Shown here in pieces: positions 43,171 through 56,109 of a stretch of DNA of 64,000 nt (position 1 is its first letter; every line of letters begins with the position of its first letter). Under the pieces are notes generated by a model that ran no database searches, was not told the DNA's origin, and worked only from the letters and a program-made list of their open reading frames with translations. The position numbers and the translations under genes are program-made. The stretch comes from Nereocystis luetkeana (Eukaryota > Sar > Phaeophyceae > Laminariales > Laminariaceae): contig JARUPZ010000005.1 in NCBI GenBank assembly GCA_031213475.1, positions 3,263,732-3,327,731 of the forward strand, read 5' to 3'.

Positions 43171-43800
43171 GGGAGGAGCTTCCTTGGATGACAAGGATCC
43201 TCGATCAGGAGAGGCGACACCGCGAGGGAGCGGACATCGAGTTGGGGACATGGACTCCTGAAGAATGGAAGGAGCTACAGGAAACAGCAGCAGCCCCATC
43301 AGCAGCAGCAGCAGCAGCAGCATCAGCAGCAGCAGCAGCAGCAGCATCAGCGGCGGCAGCGGCAGCAGCAGCAAAGCAGCAGAAGCAGGAGCAGGAGCAG
43401 GAGGAACGTCACGGTAGGCCGGGCGCAGGATGCCGCATGGATTTATCATCTTTCCACTTGCTCACCGTCAAGGAGCAACAAGAAGCCATTGAAAAACATG
43501 TTGACCAGCAGCTGAGAGCTAGGAGGGGTTACGCAACCGCCGCGAATGCACGAGAGGAGGCAAGGAAGAAGACAGAGAACACGCGCCAAGCCCAGGACAA
43601 TGGTTCGAGGAGCTGCGACAACTCGTCACCCGCCGACCCAGTGCTATCGAGAGCAAAGAGTGCGGCCCAACAACAACAGCAGCAGCAACAACAAGTACGG
43701 GCGTCTACGTACGTCAAGAAAGGCGACAAGGAGGAGTTGATGGGTATTACCAGGGTGCACGCGGATCTGAATCCCAGATACCCCACTACCCCCCCCCCCT
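43171..43800 (+). CDS. Probable exon(s) with poly-Ala and poly-Gln runs, gene unknown
   Basis: Open stretch after an acceptor (gtggttttag). It encodes ELPWMTRILDQERRHREG, a TPEEWKELQE segment, a long Ala/Ser run from a GCA repeat, a Gln/Glu run, then VKEQQEAIEKHVDQQLRAR and EEARKKTENTRQAQDN, a poly-Gln run and YVKKGDKEELMG. The helical charged segments look coding. A possible internal intron of about 60 nt (43415-43474) is in frame, so the stretch may be one exon or two. The 3' end runs into a C-rich tract near 43790 and the donor is not clear. No family is recognised. Confidence 0.45.
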
Positions 43801-44393
43801 ATATTGGAGGAGAAAAAAAAAAAAGTTTTTTTTTTTCCGTGTTTTTTGTTTGTCTCGCGCCTGCTGACGCTGCTCTATGTACGTGTGTCTAGCGTCTACG
43901 AGTACTTCGTACTGCTTGGCTTTGGGTGTACACTGGTGTACACAATAGTTTGTACAAGGTTTGTATGATATGCACAAGAATGTGTTGATACTGTCGGGAG
44001 GGTCGGAGTTGGGGAACCGCCACCACGCTCGCCACACCAGCCACTCGTAACAAGATTGATAAAAAAACTGCGTTGTGAAATATACCGGCGTGCGAACCTG
44101 GGTGGAAGGTGCACGTGCCGACAGTTGCGCGTACTATTAATAGAATAACACCCCTGCCATCTTACACTACGGTGTCCATTACCCGGGTCTTCGAAAAAAC
44201 AAAATCCGACACCACACCAGACTACCTCGATGTTGCTCCACGATATACTACAGTAGTACAAAGCTTACGTCAAGGTCAATTGAAGCTGTCGTACCGTGTG
44301 CCGGTGATAATCCCCTAGCACGACAGTATCCCACGATCGTGCACAATAACCCGAGCGAAACATACTCAAGACAAATCTACGTACGTACCCGAA

Positions 44394-47300
44394 TCAACCC
44401 AACTGACTCCACTGCCTCTTCGACGTGCAGCGCCGCCCGGTTCTGCTTACAGCGTAAGGCGTTGCTGCCCCTACCCCCCGACCCCCACGCCCGCAATCCT
44501 TATTCCCTACCCCATCGACTCCCCGACTGTCGTCCTCGTTGTTCCCCCCCCCCCTCTCTTCCTTCTTGTCCTCCTCCTCCTCCTCCTCCTCTGCTTCGAT
44601 GTTTCCTTCCTCTTCCTCCTCCTTGTCTTTTTTTTGTTCGTCCTCCTCCTCCTCATCCACCCCCTCTTCGTCCTCTTCCTCTTCGTCTTCCCCGTCTTCC
44701 TCCTCGTCGCTCCCCTCGTCCTCCTTGTCGTCGCCCTCTTCCTCCTCGTCGTCCCCCTCTTCCTCCTCGTCGTCCACCTCGTCCTCCCCGTCGTCGTCGT
44801 CCTCCTCCTCCTCCTCCTCCTCCTCTTCGTCCGACGCATCGATGTCGATGGGAACGCCGCTTGCTTGCTGTCGGGTTCCTTTTCCTCCCCTTCCACCCGA
44901 TCTCTTGCGTGGTCGAAGCGTCACGCTGGCTCCTTTCTTGGGGCGCTTTCGCGACCTAATTGAATGCATCCTCTCCCTCACGGCTACTTTCTCTGACTCG
45001 CTCACGTCGTACTTGGCTCGGAACGCCAAAGCCACGGCATCGTTGGACCTCACGGCGACGGCCACGGCGTGTTCCATCCGCACGTGGTGGGCCATAGAGT
45101 ACTTCCATACCCAACGGTCATCTTGGCAAAAAAGGCACTTGAGGGGCACGTTAGTGCACGGCGAATGCTTGCTACCTTTCGACGCCGTTTTCAGCCTGAG
45201 CGTGACGGAGGCGTTTCGCTCGTCCGCCCTTGGAGCGAAAGTGCAACTGGAGAACACGCTAGGCGCCTTTTTCCCCTTCGGGTGCACATGTACCCATGTC
45301 TTGCAGGCCCCCACACCCGCCACACCACAGAAGCCGCATGTGTCGCTCTCCTGCAAGGCCTGTGGAGTACACGCCGATTTTGTACACGCACGAACAACGC
45401 AGGTAAATCGAATCAGAACACGAATTGCGCAGATTTGTCATGGCTAGAGTTTTCAAGGCAGTGCGATACGCCTCGCGCAACGAAACACTACGCGTGGGTT
45501 TGCGTGGGTCAAGCGTGGGTACATACTTGTACGAAGAAGGCAGACAGGGCGCACCTTGGTCTCTTGAATGTGCCCCCCAACGTGCTGCCGCAGTTCCCGC
45601 ACAACCATCGCCATTTTGCAAGCTGGACACTCGACCGTCCCAGCAGTAGAGGATGCGGGTACTTTCTCTGGTGTCGGAGCCACACCCGACGTGTAGGTTA
45701 AGTCAGCGTGCAGAGGAAGAGAGTCGACGGTGTGGGGAACCGTTCGCATGACAGGAGTTTCGTTCAACCCCTCCACGAGTCCCACGGTCTCAACCAGTAC
45801 CTCCTGCGTGGAAAATAACTCCTCCATGTTGAACACGTACGTCATCTTATCCACGCTCATGTCCGGGTCTAGTTCTATCACAAACTTTAGAGGGCAGATG
45901 TAGGTGATCTCTGTGCACAGCTTTCGCGCCTCCCACTCGAAACGTGTACCATTCCCCCCCACCAGCAGCTTCATAAGGTGCCCCTTCACGACCTGTCCAC
46001 CCACCGATCCGACCCGGGTATCCGTGCTTGGCGGTGCTGTTGCCGACAAAACCCCGACAGCGTAGGTAGTGGGCTCATTGCGTTGCGAAGGAAGTTTGAA
46101 AAGTGTTGCAAATGGGTCTCCGACCTGCAACCGTGCAGCGTAGTCCGTTTGGTCGGTTCCGGGGGCGTCCACCGCCGACACGTGTGAAGGGGCTGTGAAT
46201 CCCCGCACACGCGCAAGCCGGTCGCGCGAGGCGTTACGGAAGTGCTGTCCAGTGTATTCCTTCAGCGCCGATGCCTTATGGACCTGCCAGCAGATGATTA
46301 AGAGGGGGGCATGAGAAACAAACATGACGCATTGGTGCAAGTGGCTGATTCTATAGATTGAATGATAGTCGAAAGTTGTGTGGACGTAATTTTGCAGTTG
46401 GACAAGGGTGTACCTTTAGGGACGCACCTTTTTGCCGCCAAGGTCAAGGTACTGCGAGTGTTTCGTCAGCCCTGGGTCGTTCGTCTCCAGCGCCTGATCG
46501 ATGACGACGTCGTCTGGATCCCCGCCGGTTGCGTCTTGGCGTGGTGTAGAAGCCGGAGGATTTGAGCCACCATTCGTCGGCTCCTCGCGAAGATCACCCT
46601 CGGGATCGCCGTCCACGTCGGGATCAGATGGTGATCGCATGCCGGGCATACCTTTCGTTGGCCTTACAGGTTAAATGCAAGCATAACGCAGCTCAAGTCA
46701 GGTTTCCACGCGAGATCAGGATGGCATGCGAGTGGCATGCGAACCGACAGCATCATATCGACAAAACAGGAACTGGTGGGTGCCAGCAACACGATAACCG
46801 TATTGCAAGGACCGGCCGGAAATTCGCGTGATACTCCGCAGATTCGACAGCTTGTTTTGCATGCCCGCATTACGAAGACGTGGATGAGTTACCTGTCGCA
46901 CCCCGCAAACATAACACCATGACAATACCGTATGAATGGTCGAATGGCTTCTGAAGAGAGACACAGGGGGGGGGGAAACATGTACGACGAGGTGCGTACG
47001 CGAAAGGTCGAAGCATGGTGATGTTCTCGTCCCCCAAGTCCGCGAACGTTTGCTGTGACACCTCGGTGTAGTCGGAGTGGCCCCGCAAGACCGCAGAAGC
47101 GTCCGCCCGCCCCGCCTTCCAGCATGCGGTCACGTCCACACCCCGCACGTCGCAATTCCCTGGGGGTCCCCCCTTCTCCCACGTTAGGACGTTCATGTGG
47201 TCGAGAGTCTCGCTTAAGCGCCTGGAGGCCTTTGCCCAGTCCGGGTGTTTGTTGTAGATCTCCTCCAACGCAACAGCAGCACCGAGCCGATCAGCAAGTT

Positions 47301-50300
47301 CCTTGGCGTCGACATTGCTGGCATGGGTCAGAGTTCGCACCAAAGCGAACAAATTCTCGAGGCCGTCGGTGCCAACTTGCCAGAGAAACATTGGCTCCGA
47401 CGGGCAGTGCTGTTGTGCTTTGCGGACACAGAGGAAGAGAGCGCGGACCATCGCTTGTGTGTCGTGGTGAAGCTGGCCCGTCATGAACGATGTCCGGTGA
47501 GCGCGAAAGAGGATGAGGATCAGGTGCGACACGCACGACAGTCCCTGAAGAAGTTGGTCCACGCCCTTCGAAGGGTCGCACAACACGGCTAGAAGTGGCT
47601 CAAGTATGGCCGCTTTCACCTACGCGGTATTATGGATGCAGATAAGGCACGTTTGAGCGAAGGAGCCGTTTTATACGGGACGCAATAATGAGTGAGGTTG
47701 TGCACGAGGGGCTGCAGCATTGAAAATCATTGCCCACGACATCACCGATCAATTTGGGAGTAAGACCTGCGAATCACGCAATGTCAACCCAATGAAATGT
47801 CAAGAACACCGGGCTACAGCTTAACGTCCTGCGTTCGGTCTGCCGTTCATCGCTGGACCTTCCTATAGCTCACCTTCAAATCGCCGTGCAAAGACAACAA
47901 AGCCGGATTCCCTGCCAAGCCGTCAAGGCTGGTCGGGTCGGCCTTCCCGACCTCCACTTCCTTCTTGTGCAGCTTTACAGCTAGCGGGACACTCTGCCTG
48001 CGTGAGCGAGGGGGGGGGCAAGAAAGGCGTGTACGCAATTAGTTATCGTTCGTCTGGGTTTGAAGTGTTGCTGGACAGGTAGTAATATACAACAACGGTG
48101 GGTTGCGGTAACGAATCGCAGAACTACAGCCGACGCAACAAAACAAGAAAACTCACTTGTCTTGCGCACTGAAGAAGCTGTCGTACTTGCGATCCGGGCC
48201 GTCATGCATGCGGAAAATGCGAGGGTAGGTTTCGCGGTTGAGCACGTGCCCTTCCTTCGCTATCTGAACACCCTTAATCGAGCAGTGCCTCGAGCGAAAG
48301 CGTTTCAGATTGTGCTTCAGATCGTAGCACTGCACTAGGCCGTGCTTGCTAGTAGTCTGGTCCATGAGCTCCAGCCCGCCCAGACCGCCGAGGCCCTCCG
48401 ACCGTACGCTAGCTGCGAGGTTGTACAGAACAGGCCGACGTTGGGAATCACCGTCCGAAGCCAGACTACGATGGGGCCGAGGGTATCACCGCACCTCGAA
48501 TCCGTGTTCCACACGTCGACAATCTGCGGCGACGGGCGGGGCAGCCTGGCAACAGTACAATTATTAAAATCGAGGATACTGCTTGAGACTAAGGGTGCGA
48601 CCAAATCGATGTTGATGTAACAAATATCAACAACGACCTGGGCCCGAAGGGGGACAGCACGGGCCTCACTGGCTGCGGTATATTGTGTGAACTACGAGTC
48701 CTTTCATGAAGATAACAGTGGCGACTTCTTTCGCTATGATTTCCAATGACCTGATCGTGCAACAAGTGCTTACCGTCGTCAAAGCGACCATCTGTTGGGC
48801 AGGATTAGGCGCCTTGCAGCTCGAGAACGCCACCAGTGGGAGAGCGTGGTGTGGTCGCCGCCCGAGCGCGGAAATCGAGATGACGCTGCATTCCTTCCCC
48901 AGGTGGATCCCCCCCTCCCCCTTGCCGAGCAAACCCGCGATGCGCTCCAGGTTGTCGATTCTGCCGAAATTAGTGCACTCTTGAAGCGTGTGTTGCACGC
49001 ATAGCCCCATAATCTGTCAATAATACAGTGGTAACCAAGGGAAGCGGTGTTAACATTAATGGAGCGAGGCAAGCAGGTTTCTTTCGCTTTAGCTATGGAC
49101 TCGAACTTGAAAAGACACACACGCGAAACGGAAGTCCAAAGCCATTAATTGCGAATCAAAGCTAAAATGTGCGAGAAGGGGACACTGGATTTTTCGGTGG
49201 TCTGTGGCACGCCGGTGGTGTCCACGCGCCGTGTGCAAACGCGCCCAAGTTCGAAGTTCGACCGCTTGATTAATAGTTCACAGTGCCCACACACAAATCT
49301 GGGGAATGCGTCGGGGCTGCCTGCAGAAACTGTCGGGGCCTCTGCGTGCCTGCGACTTAGTCGACATTATAACTAACCTCATCCCCCTCCTTGTCGAATC
49401 TCGCACGTTCTTCACACGCAATCTCGTCCATCTGAAGAATGAAGATGCGCTTCATCCCTTTAAACAGCGGCAAAATGCGCTCGAGGTTTGATCGAAGGGC
49501 TCGCCGGATGCACGCTTCGTCCGCGGAAGCGCACGACACAAACTTCATCTATTTTATTTTATTGGAGAATGAGAGTTGGCGAGAACAGCCACGAATCAGA
49601 GTTATGTCCGAGGGTGGTGTGCAAGGCCCTGCAAAAACATAACGAAAACACACAGCAAACATATGGCGTTCGTCTGAACCGTGAAATCCGGGCTTTCTTC
49701 GCTGTGCTGTCACTCACCGAACGTTCCCGGATCTTCTCGTACACCGACGTTGCTCCAGGAAATTCTGCTCCTTGGTGCAACGCTACCAGCATAGCTTGTC
49801 CTCCGAGACGCATTGCAAGAATCGCCAAGTCGAACTCCTTGTCGCTGTACCCCCCTGCCCTGTACTTGCCCTCAAATGCCTGCTCCAGCCTGTGCAGCAT
49901 GGCCTTCGCAGACAAGCCATCTCGCAGCGATTGACTCAGCACTCTCCTCACACCGCTCACCTCGTTGTCCGCCAGAAAAATGAGGATGCGCTTCTGCAGT
50001 GCGACGTGACGATGCAGATTGGTGACCTTTCTCAGCAGGTTGAATACCCTGAGCCTAGTTATTTGCTGTTTTTGCTTCCACCCATTCGACCGGTCTTCAA
50101 CTTGTTGTGGGGTCAACAGCGGAAACGAAAGGTTCCTCACGTCTTCGTGCGTCCCGTGCTTCGCAGCTCGTTGGACCATACCTGCATAAATAAAGCCAGG
50201 GGTCGGGGAACATGCGTCAAAGTTCGTGCATACCGCGCCAACACTACTGACAGGTACGACTGGTACAAATTATATTTCGAAAATGCAATATAAATTCAAA

Positions 50301-51223
50301 TCAAAGTAGTTTTTTAAGCCTGATTCGCAACTTCAGCACTTCGTGTTTCGCGTCCAGTTGTGTCCTAGCCCGTCTCACCTCTGTACGCCCGCGAGAACTT
50401 AACGGCACAACACGCGTCGCAAGTGTCCCCCGGCTGGTCCACCATCGTCGTACACCCTCGTGCCTGGGCTCCCGCGGTCGTACTTTCCACAGCATGAAGA
50501 GAGAGTCGACCCGCCCTTACCCGTGTCTCCCACGGAAGTCGCTGACTGGCAACACTGTGTACAGTCACCGGGTAGTTCCTGACTCGAGGCTCAGGGACGT
50601 CAGGTGAAAGCCCCGTGCAAGGGTAGGAGGTTTCCGCCCGTAGAACGCTTCGGTGCTACTATCGTCGTCTACCTTTGGCCCGCCTAATGATGGCGGCGAA
50701 ACCACCTCGACCTCATCCCTTTCGGAACCTTTGCCACTGTCCTCCATCGCCGATGATGTTTTCGCGGTCTTCTCTGTGGTGCTACTCGCGGCAGACTGGA
50801 AATAGCCAAACAACGTCTTCCTGGTCTGCGTCGACGTAACGTAGTCCCTGCCGGCACGAAAACATGAACGCGGCCGATCGTTTGTTAGTCACCCCGTGCA
50901 TCAATTTACGTTGCCTACCGTATGTCTTAATTGCTGTACCACTGCAACCCGACGAAAGTAGGGCCTACTCGTAGTCGACAAAACGTCTTTTTTTGGGGCG
51001 CCCTGGGTGAGCAGTAGTGAGGCGACCAATGGAAAATAACAGTGGCGGGGATCCATGCTCTCACTTGTGTTTGGTTGAAGCCTCATGCTGCTGCACGTGC
51101 GTGCCCGTGGTCTTGCTTGGGTCAACCCCAAAAGATTTCCCACACTTGCAGACCCACTTTCCACTGCTGTTCCTCGTGGCTATACGTGCCAACGGCCAAT
51201 CACGCTCGGTGACCTTCACTGGG
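44394..51223 (-). pseudogene. Zinc-finger/DDE transposase-like gene (P-element/THAP9-like core), probably decayed
   Basis: Thirteen minus-strand exons: 51223-51065, 50847-50521, 50463-50379, 50181-49718, 49542-49378, 49298 to about 49150, 49013-48774, 48545-48157, 47997-47874, 47619-46986, 46651-46428, 46283-45555 and 45359-44394. Most join in phase. Exon 1 holds a CxC...HxxxH finger (WVCKCGKSFG) and exon 2 a TLFGYF motif. The core has the order seen in P/THAP9 transposases: LQMDEIACEE (Asp near 49427), SLASDGDSQRR (near 48454), DLKHNLKRFR (near 48323) and TDGLENLFALVR (near 47360). C-terminal C2H2 fingers are ECPACKM...H and CLFCQDD...H, followed by a poly-acidic tail. There is an in-frame TGA at 48488-48486, a frame change near 50640 in exon 2, and a phase mismatch into the exon at 49298. 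From memory, proteins of this plan are multicopy in mushroom-forming fungi. TIRs were not found. Transposase origin is inference. Confidence 0.65.
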
Positions 51224-51298
51224 CTGGACGAAGTTCAAAGCGACAGAAAATGAAACCTTCCCGTACGTTTGTTTCACAACCTCCGTGTACGTGCAGCC

Positions 51299-51395
51299 CA
51301 TAGCTAACAGGACCAAATATTGTTAGTAAAAATAGTTAAACATATAGGTTTTTATGTGTACCATAGGTCCTGTTAACTATGGTCCCCCGTAATAG
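51299..51395 (+). mobile_element. MITE copy 7, left end missing
   Basis: Begins inside the family sequence (TAGCTAACAGGACC) and ends with an intact right TIR. It sits exactly between the zinc-finger/DDE gene and the copia gag, where a 5' LTR would be expected. Confidence 0.85.
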
Positions 51396-51471
51396 CAAGC
51401 AGCTGTTTGAGGACGTAGTACTGCTGCCGTCTCCTGTGGGGGCCTACTACTACTGTACCAACGACAACATC

Positions 51472-54400
51472 ATGAGCGACAACTCCAGTAGCTTGATCAA
51501 CACAATCAAAGCATTGAAGAAGTTTGATGGCAGGGACCCTGGTCTCTTTCGGGAGTGGAGAAAGAAGCTAGCTGTGGTACTTACTTGGCGTTACGCGGCG
51601 CGATATTGCAAGCCTAATCAAAGGTCGTGCCCGGCCAACCGAAGAAACGGCAGGCACACCTGGGACGCAAGAAGCACTCGAGCAAGAAATTGCCTCGTTT
51701 GACCGCGCGAACGAAGACCTCTACGCAATCCTCTACCTCCTCACCGAGAAGCCAGCCTCGCTGATCGTGCACAAACACGAAAATGACGAGGATGACGGCA
51801 TGAGCGGCAATGGGCAATTGGCGCTCGAGGCCCTAGTGGAAAAGTATAACAAGGTCACTGACGAGGTTGTCCGCGCAACGAGGGAGAAATTGGTCAACAC
51901 CCGCATGAAGCAAGGCCAAGACCCTCATGATTTCTTCATGGAGAAGACCCTCGCACGCGCGGAACTGGTCAAGATGGGTGAGCCGATCACCGGCCGCCGC
52001 TTCAAGGACATCTGTGTACAGAGCTTCACAGAAGATTACAAGGACATCAAGATGATGATGTACCGCGACCCTACGTTTGATATCGACCAGATGCAAACTA
52101 CCATGCGGCATCTCTATCTTGACGACTTATCTCGCAGCAGCAGCGCAAAAGGGAAGATCGCTGGTCGAGGTGTCGCCATGACCGCGGAGACATCCACCTG
52201 CAGTCATTGTGGAAAAGTGGGTGACCTCGTCCGCAACTGCCGGCAAAAGAGGAACGAAGCGCACAAATCTACTGGTGGTGGAGCCTACGACAAGAAGCCA
52301 AAGACGAAAAAATATTTCGGGGGGAAGGCTGGATCCACGGCAGGAAGCAAGGAAGCCGCTGGGCAGAAGTGGTGCTACGTCCATAAGACTACTTCTCACA
52401 GTGATGAGGGGTGCTATGCACAGGGCGCACAGCGTCCGATACACAAGGGTGCTCACCTCGCCACTGCTGTACTAAGTGCAGGATCCCCTCCAGTCAACGA
52501 CGATGAGAAAGCATCCCTCAATTTCGATGATGATTTTGACAAGGGATTCGCATGTGCAGGATTGACGACACGAAATGACGGAGGGATCACAGTATCCAAC
52601 CCGGACGTGTTCACCATGCTGGTGGACAGCAGTGCCTCGGACCACTTTGTGGATAGTGAGTTGATCCAAGGGCTGCAACAAGGCATGGCGGAGTACCGAA
52701 AACTGGAACAGCCGAAGCCCATCGAGACCGCAGGCAACAAGCAGGTGTTCGCGACGGCAACGGGAAAAATCTGCGGACACATCATCAACAAATCAGGTCC
52801 GCATATCCCTGTCCGCATCTTCGTCATGATTGTTCCCGGGATGGGACGCCACCTCTTCTCTTCTGCACGATCAATGAAATCAGGAGTGAGCACCATCCTC
52901 GAAACAGGGAACCCCCACCTCCAGTTCGACAACAAGACTTCTCTCCTTTTGAACCAACACCAAAAGGACGCGGATATGTGCTCGTTTGACGTGTCACTGC
53001 GCGCCCTTGACGGCGTGGCCTATGGGAGATCCCGAGACACCATCAACACCCTCGGTGGCTCTCCCGGCGCAAGTAAGCGCTGACACCTGGCACAGGCGAC
53101 TGGGACACATGAACCCTCGCAACACGGAACTTCTTCGCAAGGTGAAAGGCAACGGTATTGAATACACCGGCACTGTGTCAGGTTGTGAAATCTGCGCAGT
53201 AGGAAAAAGCACGCAAAAAGCGCACCCGAAGAAGGACAAGCACACGACCGATGGACCAATGGAACTGGTATATATACGGACCTAATGGGGCCAGTCACAC
53301 CAGCAGCAAGGGGAGGATACAAGTACGTCAGTAAGTTTACTGATGGCTTTTACCGCATGAAGGAAATTTTCCTCCTCAAATCCAAGGCGGAGGCTGTCAA
53401 CTCACTCCACCTCTACAACATGACGGTGGCTGTTCCCTTGGGACTGCGCATCCAACGACTGAGGTGCGACAAAGGAGGCGAGTACACTTCCAAGGAGTTC
53501 AAGCAGCTCTGCATCAACTCCGGCATTACTATGGAGTACACCGCCACAGCAACTCCCCAACAGAACGGGGTATCGGAGCGTGACGGACGGACACTGGCGA
53601 CAATGACCAGGTGCCTTCTTAAGGACGGCAACTTTCCACGCGACATGTGGGGCGAACTATTCTTTACAGCAGTCCACCTGTGCAACAGGGCACCACGCTC
53701 AGCATTGATTGGGGGGAGCAACACCCTTCTTGAAGATGCATGGCAAAGAGGCGGATCTATCGGGTTTGCGAGCTATTGGTTCAAGGGCCTTCGTGCATAT
53801 CGAGACCCACACAACGAAACTCGGTGACAAAGTATGGGAGGGTAAACTCTGTGGCTTCAGCCAAGACAGCAGGGCTTACATGATCTACAATCCGGCTAAA
53901 GGGACTGTTGTGAAGAGCCGCAATGTCACCTTCCTGGAGATGCCGCCATACTCCATGCCGCCCGTGGGAACAGACTACTCTGTCGACGATGAGGACTACG
54001 AAAATGATGTCATCCATCTCACTTCCTTCCTGGATTTCACAATTTTTTACTCACCGGAGAAGGAGCTGGAACACCTTCGGACAAAGATAAGGGGCATGCT
54101 ACAGGAGAATGCCAATAAATCAATACAACCGCAAGAGGCAGCATCACTACAGCACGAGGCATCTTCTCTACCGGAGGAACTGTCACCATCACCTGAGGAA
54201 CCGGCGCCATCTCCGGAGGAGGGAACGTCACAAGAGGCTGGAGCATCGTCGGGGGTCGTACCTGCCGCATCAACTGGAGAACCGGCTGCACAGCAGCCTC
54301 GAGTAACTCGTGCTAGTACGAGGTCTAATCCGAGCACGGATGACACTTTCGACAGCTCACTCACTCCCAACCAACTCCTCTACCTTGCAAAGGGAAAACC

Positions 54401-56096
54401 ACGGATCAAGATCATGGGCAAAGCGCGAGGATTTTGCCCACATCGAGGGAGATCCATTTCTGTCGTACAAGGCTTTTATGTACGCCACTTCTAACCCAGA
54501 CGACAAACGGTTCTCGGAGGAGGTGAAACGAGTACTTCAAACTCCTCGCACGCATAATGATGCTATCAACTCACCGGAGCACAAGGAGTGGAAAGCCGCT
54601 ATCGACAAGGACATGAATAGTCTCAAGGAACATCAAGTGTACGAGTTGGTTCCAATCACCAGCGTACCCAAGGACAACAAAATTATCGGATCCCGATTTG
54701 CCTTCAAGCAAATGACGGACGGTCGGTTCAAAGCTCGGCTCGTCGTTCAAGGATATGTCCAGGAGCCAGGCATCGACTACGGGAAGTCATACGCGCCAGT
54801 GCGTCGTGTCGGAAGCATCCGCATGCTACTGGTAATCGCATGCGAACATGGATGGCCGGTATGGCAGCTGGGCGTGCAAGTGGCCTTTCTACAGTCTAAG
54901 ATCGAAGGGCGCGCTGTTTACGTCAAAGTTGCCCCAGGACAAGACGCCAAGGACCCCAAGACCGGTGAGCCAATGGTCTATAAATTGAAGAGAAGTCTTT
55001 ACGGCTTAGCGCAATCACCTGTCCTGTGGTACGACACGATCAACGCAGAGATGCTGACAGTTGGCTTCACACCCACGCAATCTGATCCCTGCGTTTACAC
55101 GCACGGAAGCGGGGACACCCTTGTGATCCTGACCCTGTATGTTGACGACATACTGATCACTGGAAAGGACGAGAGCGTAGTGAGACACTTGAAAAAGGCT
55201 CTCACTGACCGCTTTGCTATGTCTGACATGGGAGAAGTCACCCTTATTCTTGGCATGACAGTCACCCGGGACTATGACCAAGGGACATTGTCCATCACAC
55301 AGAAAGACTACGTCGAGAACATCCTCGAGAGGTTCGGGATGGAGGAGTGCAACCCTGTACACACGCCGGGATATGGATTGGAGCTTTCGAACGAACAACC
55401 GGAGGAGACGCTACTAGGCGCAACAGCTACGAAACTCTATCAAGCCATCGTGGGATATGTGCTATACTTGACGCAGTGTACCCGCTACGACATGTGCCAC
55501 TCGGTCAACCAGCTCACCAGGGCGTACAGCAAGCCGGCGCAAGCACACATGACTACAGCCAAGCATGCCCTGAGGTACCTAAAAGGTCACCCTGACTGCC
55601 CATCACGTTCAAGAAGGGCAATTTCGACTACATGGGTTTACAGACGCTTCCTTCGGTGCAAACCCTGACACGCGCAAGTCGACTACGGGACCGATTTTTT
55701 TTCTTGAACGGAGGACCCATTAGCTTCGGTTCAAAGACTCAATCAATAGTAGCCCTGTCTACCGTCGAGTCTGAACTCAACGCACTAAGCTACGGAGCCA
55801 AGGAAGCAGTGTATCTGTCAAACTTCCTCAAGGAACTAACGTTCAAGAACTTCAACTCCGTACCGATCAGCTGCGACAGCACGGGAGCTCTAACGGTTGC
55901 GGGCAATTCAACCTATACGGCAAGGACCAAGCACATAGCACTGCGCTTCTTCTTCATCAGGGAGTTGGTCAAGGAAGGAAGGATCACACTCCACTACGTT
56001 CCAACTGGGAAGATGCTGGCAGACTGCGCAACCAAGCATCTAGCAAAGACCCAGTTCAAAAATATCCTTCTTCAAATCAAAGAATTTTCGGGATAA
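51472..56096 (+). pseudogene. Ty1/copia retrotransposon gag-pol, multiply frameshifted
   Basis: The order gag, protease, integrase, RT, RNase H is diagnostic of copia elements. Gag starts with MSDNSSSLIN at 51472; its zinc knuckle CSHCGKVGDLVRNC (near 52200) has Asp where the His should be. The protease motif is LVDSSASDHF. The integrase has the WHRRLGHMN/CxxC pre-domain, then DLMGPV and the downstream Asp and Glu blocks. RT runs about 54400-55600 with YVDD, but the first catalytic Asp is Gly (VWQLGVQVAFL). RNase H has DSTGAL and TKHIALRFFF. Frame breaks lie near 51585, 53040-53085, 53275, 53735, 54400 and 55640. Some are in short repeats or homopolymers. A purine tract follows the stop at 56101-56109. 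No 5' LTR is seen: gag is preceded directly by a truncated MITE. This copy cannot be autonomous. Confidence 0.9.
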
Positions 56097-56109
56097 CTTG
56101 AAAAGGAGG

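Noticed and set aside
44539-45447. Long Ser-rich ORF on the plus strand
   Set aside because: It is the antisense of the acidic tail and finger exon of the minus-strand DDE gene; the poly-Ser run mirrors GAG/GAA codons.
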